A DNA stretch of 5,317 bases from Clostridiales bacterium. GTDB lineage: Bacteria; Bacillota; Clostridia; Peptostreptococcales; NVVX01. Both the position numbers and the translations under genes were made by a program. Position 1 is the stretch's first letter; every line of letters starts with the position of its first letter. Location: contig JAJOKQ010000113.1 in assembly GCA_021129785.1 (NCBI GenBank), positions 1 through 5,317 on the forward strand, in the 5' to 3' direction. Shown piece after piece: positions 5,295 through 5,317 of this stretch. Below the pieces are notes generated by a model. That model worked only from the letters and a program-made list of their open reading frames with translations. It made no database searches and was not told the DNA's origin.

Positions 5295-5317
5295 ATGAAA
5301 GGTATTATTATTGAAAA
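5295..5317 (+). CDS. rsgI: probable anti-sigma-I factor RsgI, first codons only
   Basis: The frame begins ATG and reads M-K-G-I-I-I-E before the right edge. This matches the K/R-G-I-V-x-E opening of the RsgI N-terminal anti-sigma domain, and rsgI nearly always follows sigI directly. RsgI is a single-pass membrane protein whose cytoplasmic N-terminus binds SigI; in cellulolytic clostridia its outer domain can be a carbohydrate-binding or other sensor module. That outer domain lies outside the window, so the signal sensed here cannot be told. The gene starts 11 bases after the sigI stop. Seven residues would be too little alone; the call rests on position plus this match. Confidence 0.7.

Overview
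The window is AT-rich, with strong AGGAGG-type ribosome sites, GTG and TTG start candidates, tight same-strand gene clusters and a sigma-I / RsgI gene pair. This points to a low-GC Gram-positive bacterium, most likely a clostridium-like member of the Bacillota. The sigma-I, NIF3-like and paired Gate-domain proteins all resemble clostridial versions as I remember them. The species cannot be named from this sequence alone.

Layout, left to right. (1) Positions 1-616, plus strand: the tail of one small Gate-domain (nucleoside-recognition-type) membrane protein, then after 30 bases a complete paralogous partner, probably one operon. (2) 617-735: a promoter region with repeated -10-like boxes. (3) 736-2466, plus strand: a soluble PAS-GGDEF-EAL protein. 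Its cyclase domain has lost key residues and its EAL phosphodiesterase site is intact, so it probably degrades cyclic di-GMP. (4) 2490-2526: a strong hairpin terminator between convergent genes. (5) 2556-3509, minus strand: a NIF3-family metal-binding protein. (6) 3510-3755: a divergent promoter region with a palindrome on the NIF3 side and an 11-bp direct repeat on the other side. (7) 3756 to the right edge, plus strand: a DUF368/PopT-type polyprenyl-phosphate transporter, then sigI, then the first codons of a probable rsgI. These three are closely spaced and look like one operon.

The most interesting feature is the popT-sigI-rsgI arrangement. DUF368 proteins recycle the undecaprenyl-phosphate carrier used for cell-wall synthesis. 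In Bacillus subtilis, sigma-I is a heat and envelope-stress factor whose reported targets include bcrC, an undecaprenyl-pyrophosphate phosphatase gene, and mreBH. The layout therefore suggests that lipid-carrier recycling and a wall-stress sigma factor are produced together. The cyclic di-GMP enzyme, the Gate pair and the NIF3-like gene appear to be independent units. I found no mobile element, CRISPR array, tRNA or rRNA.
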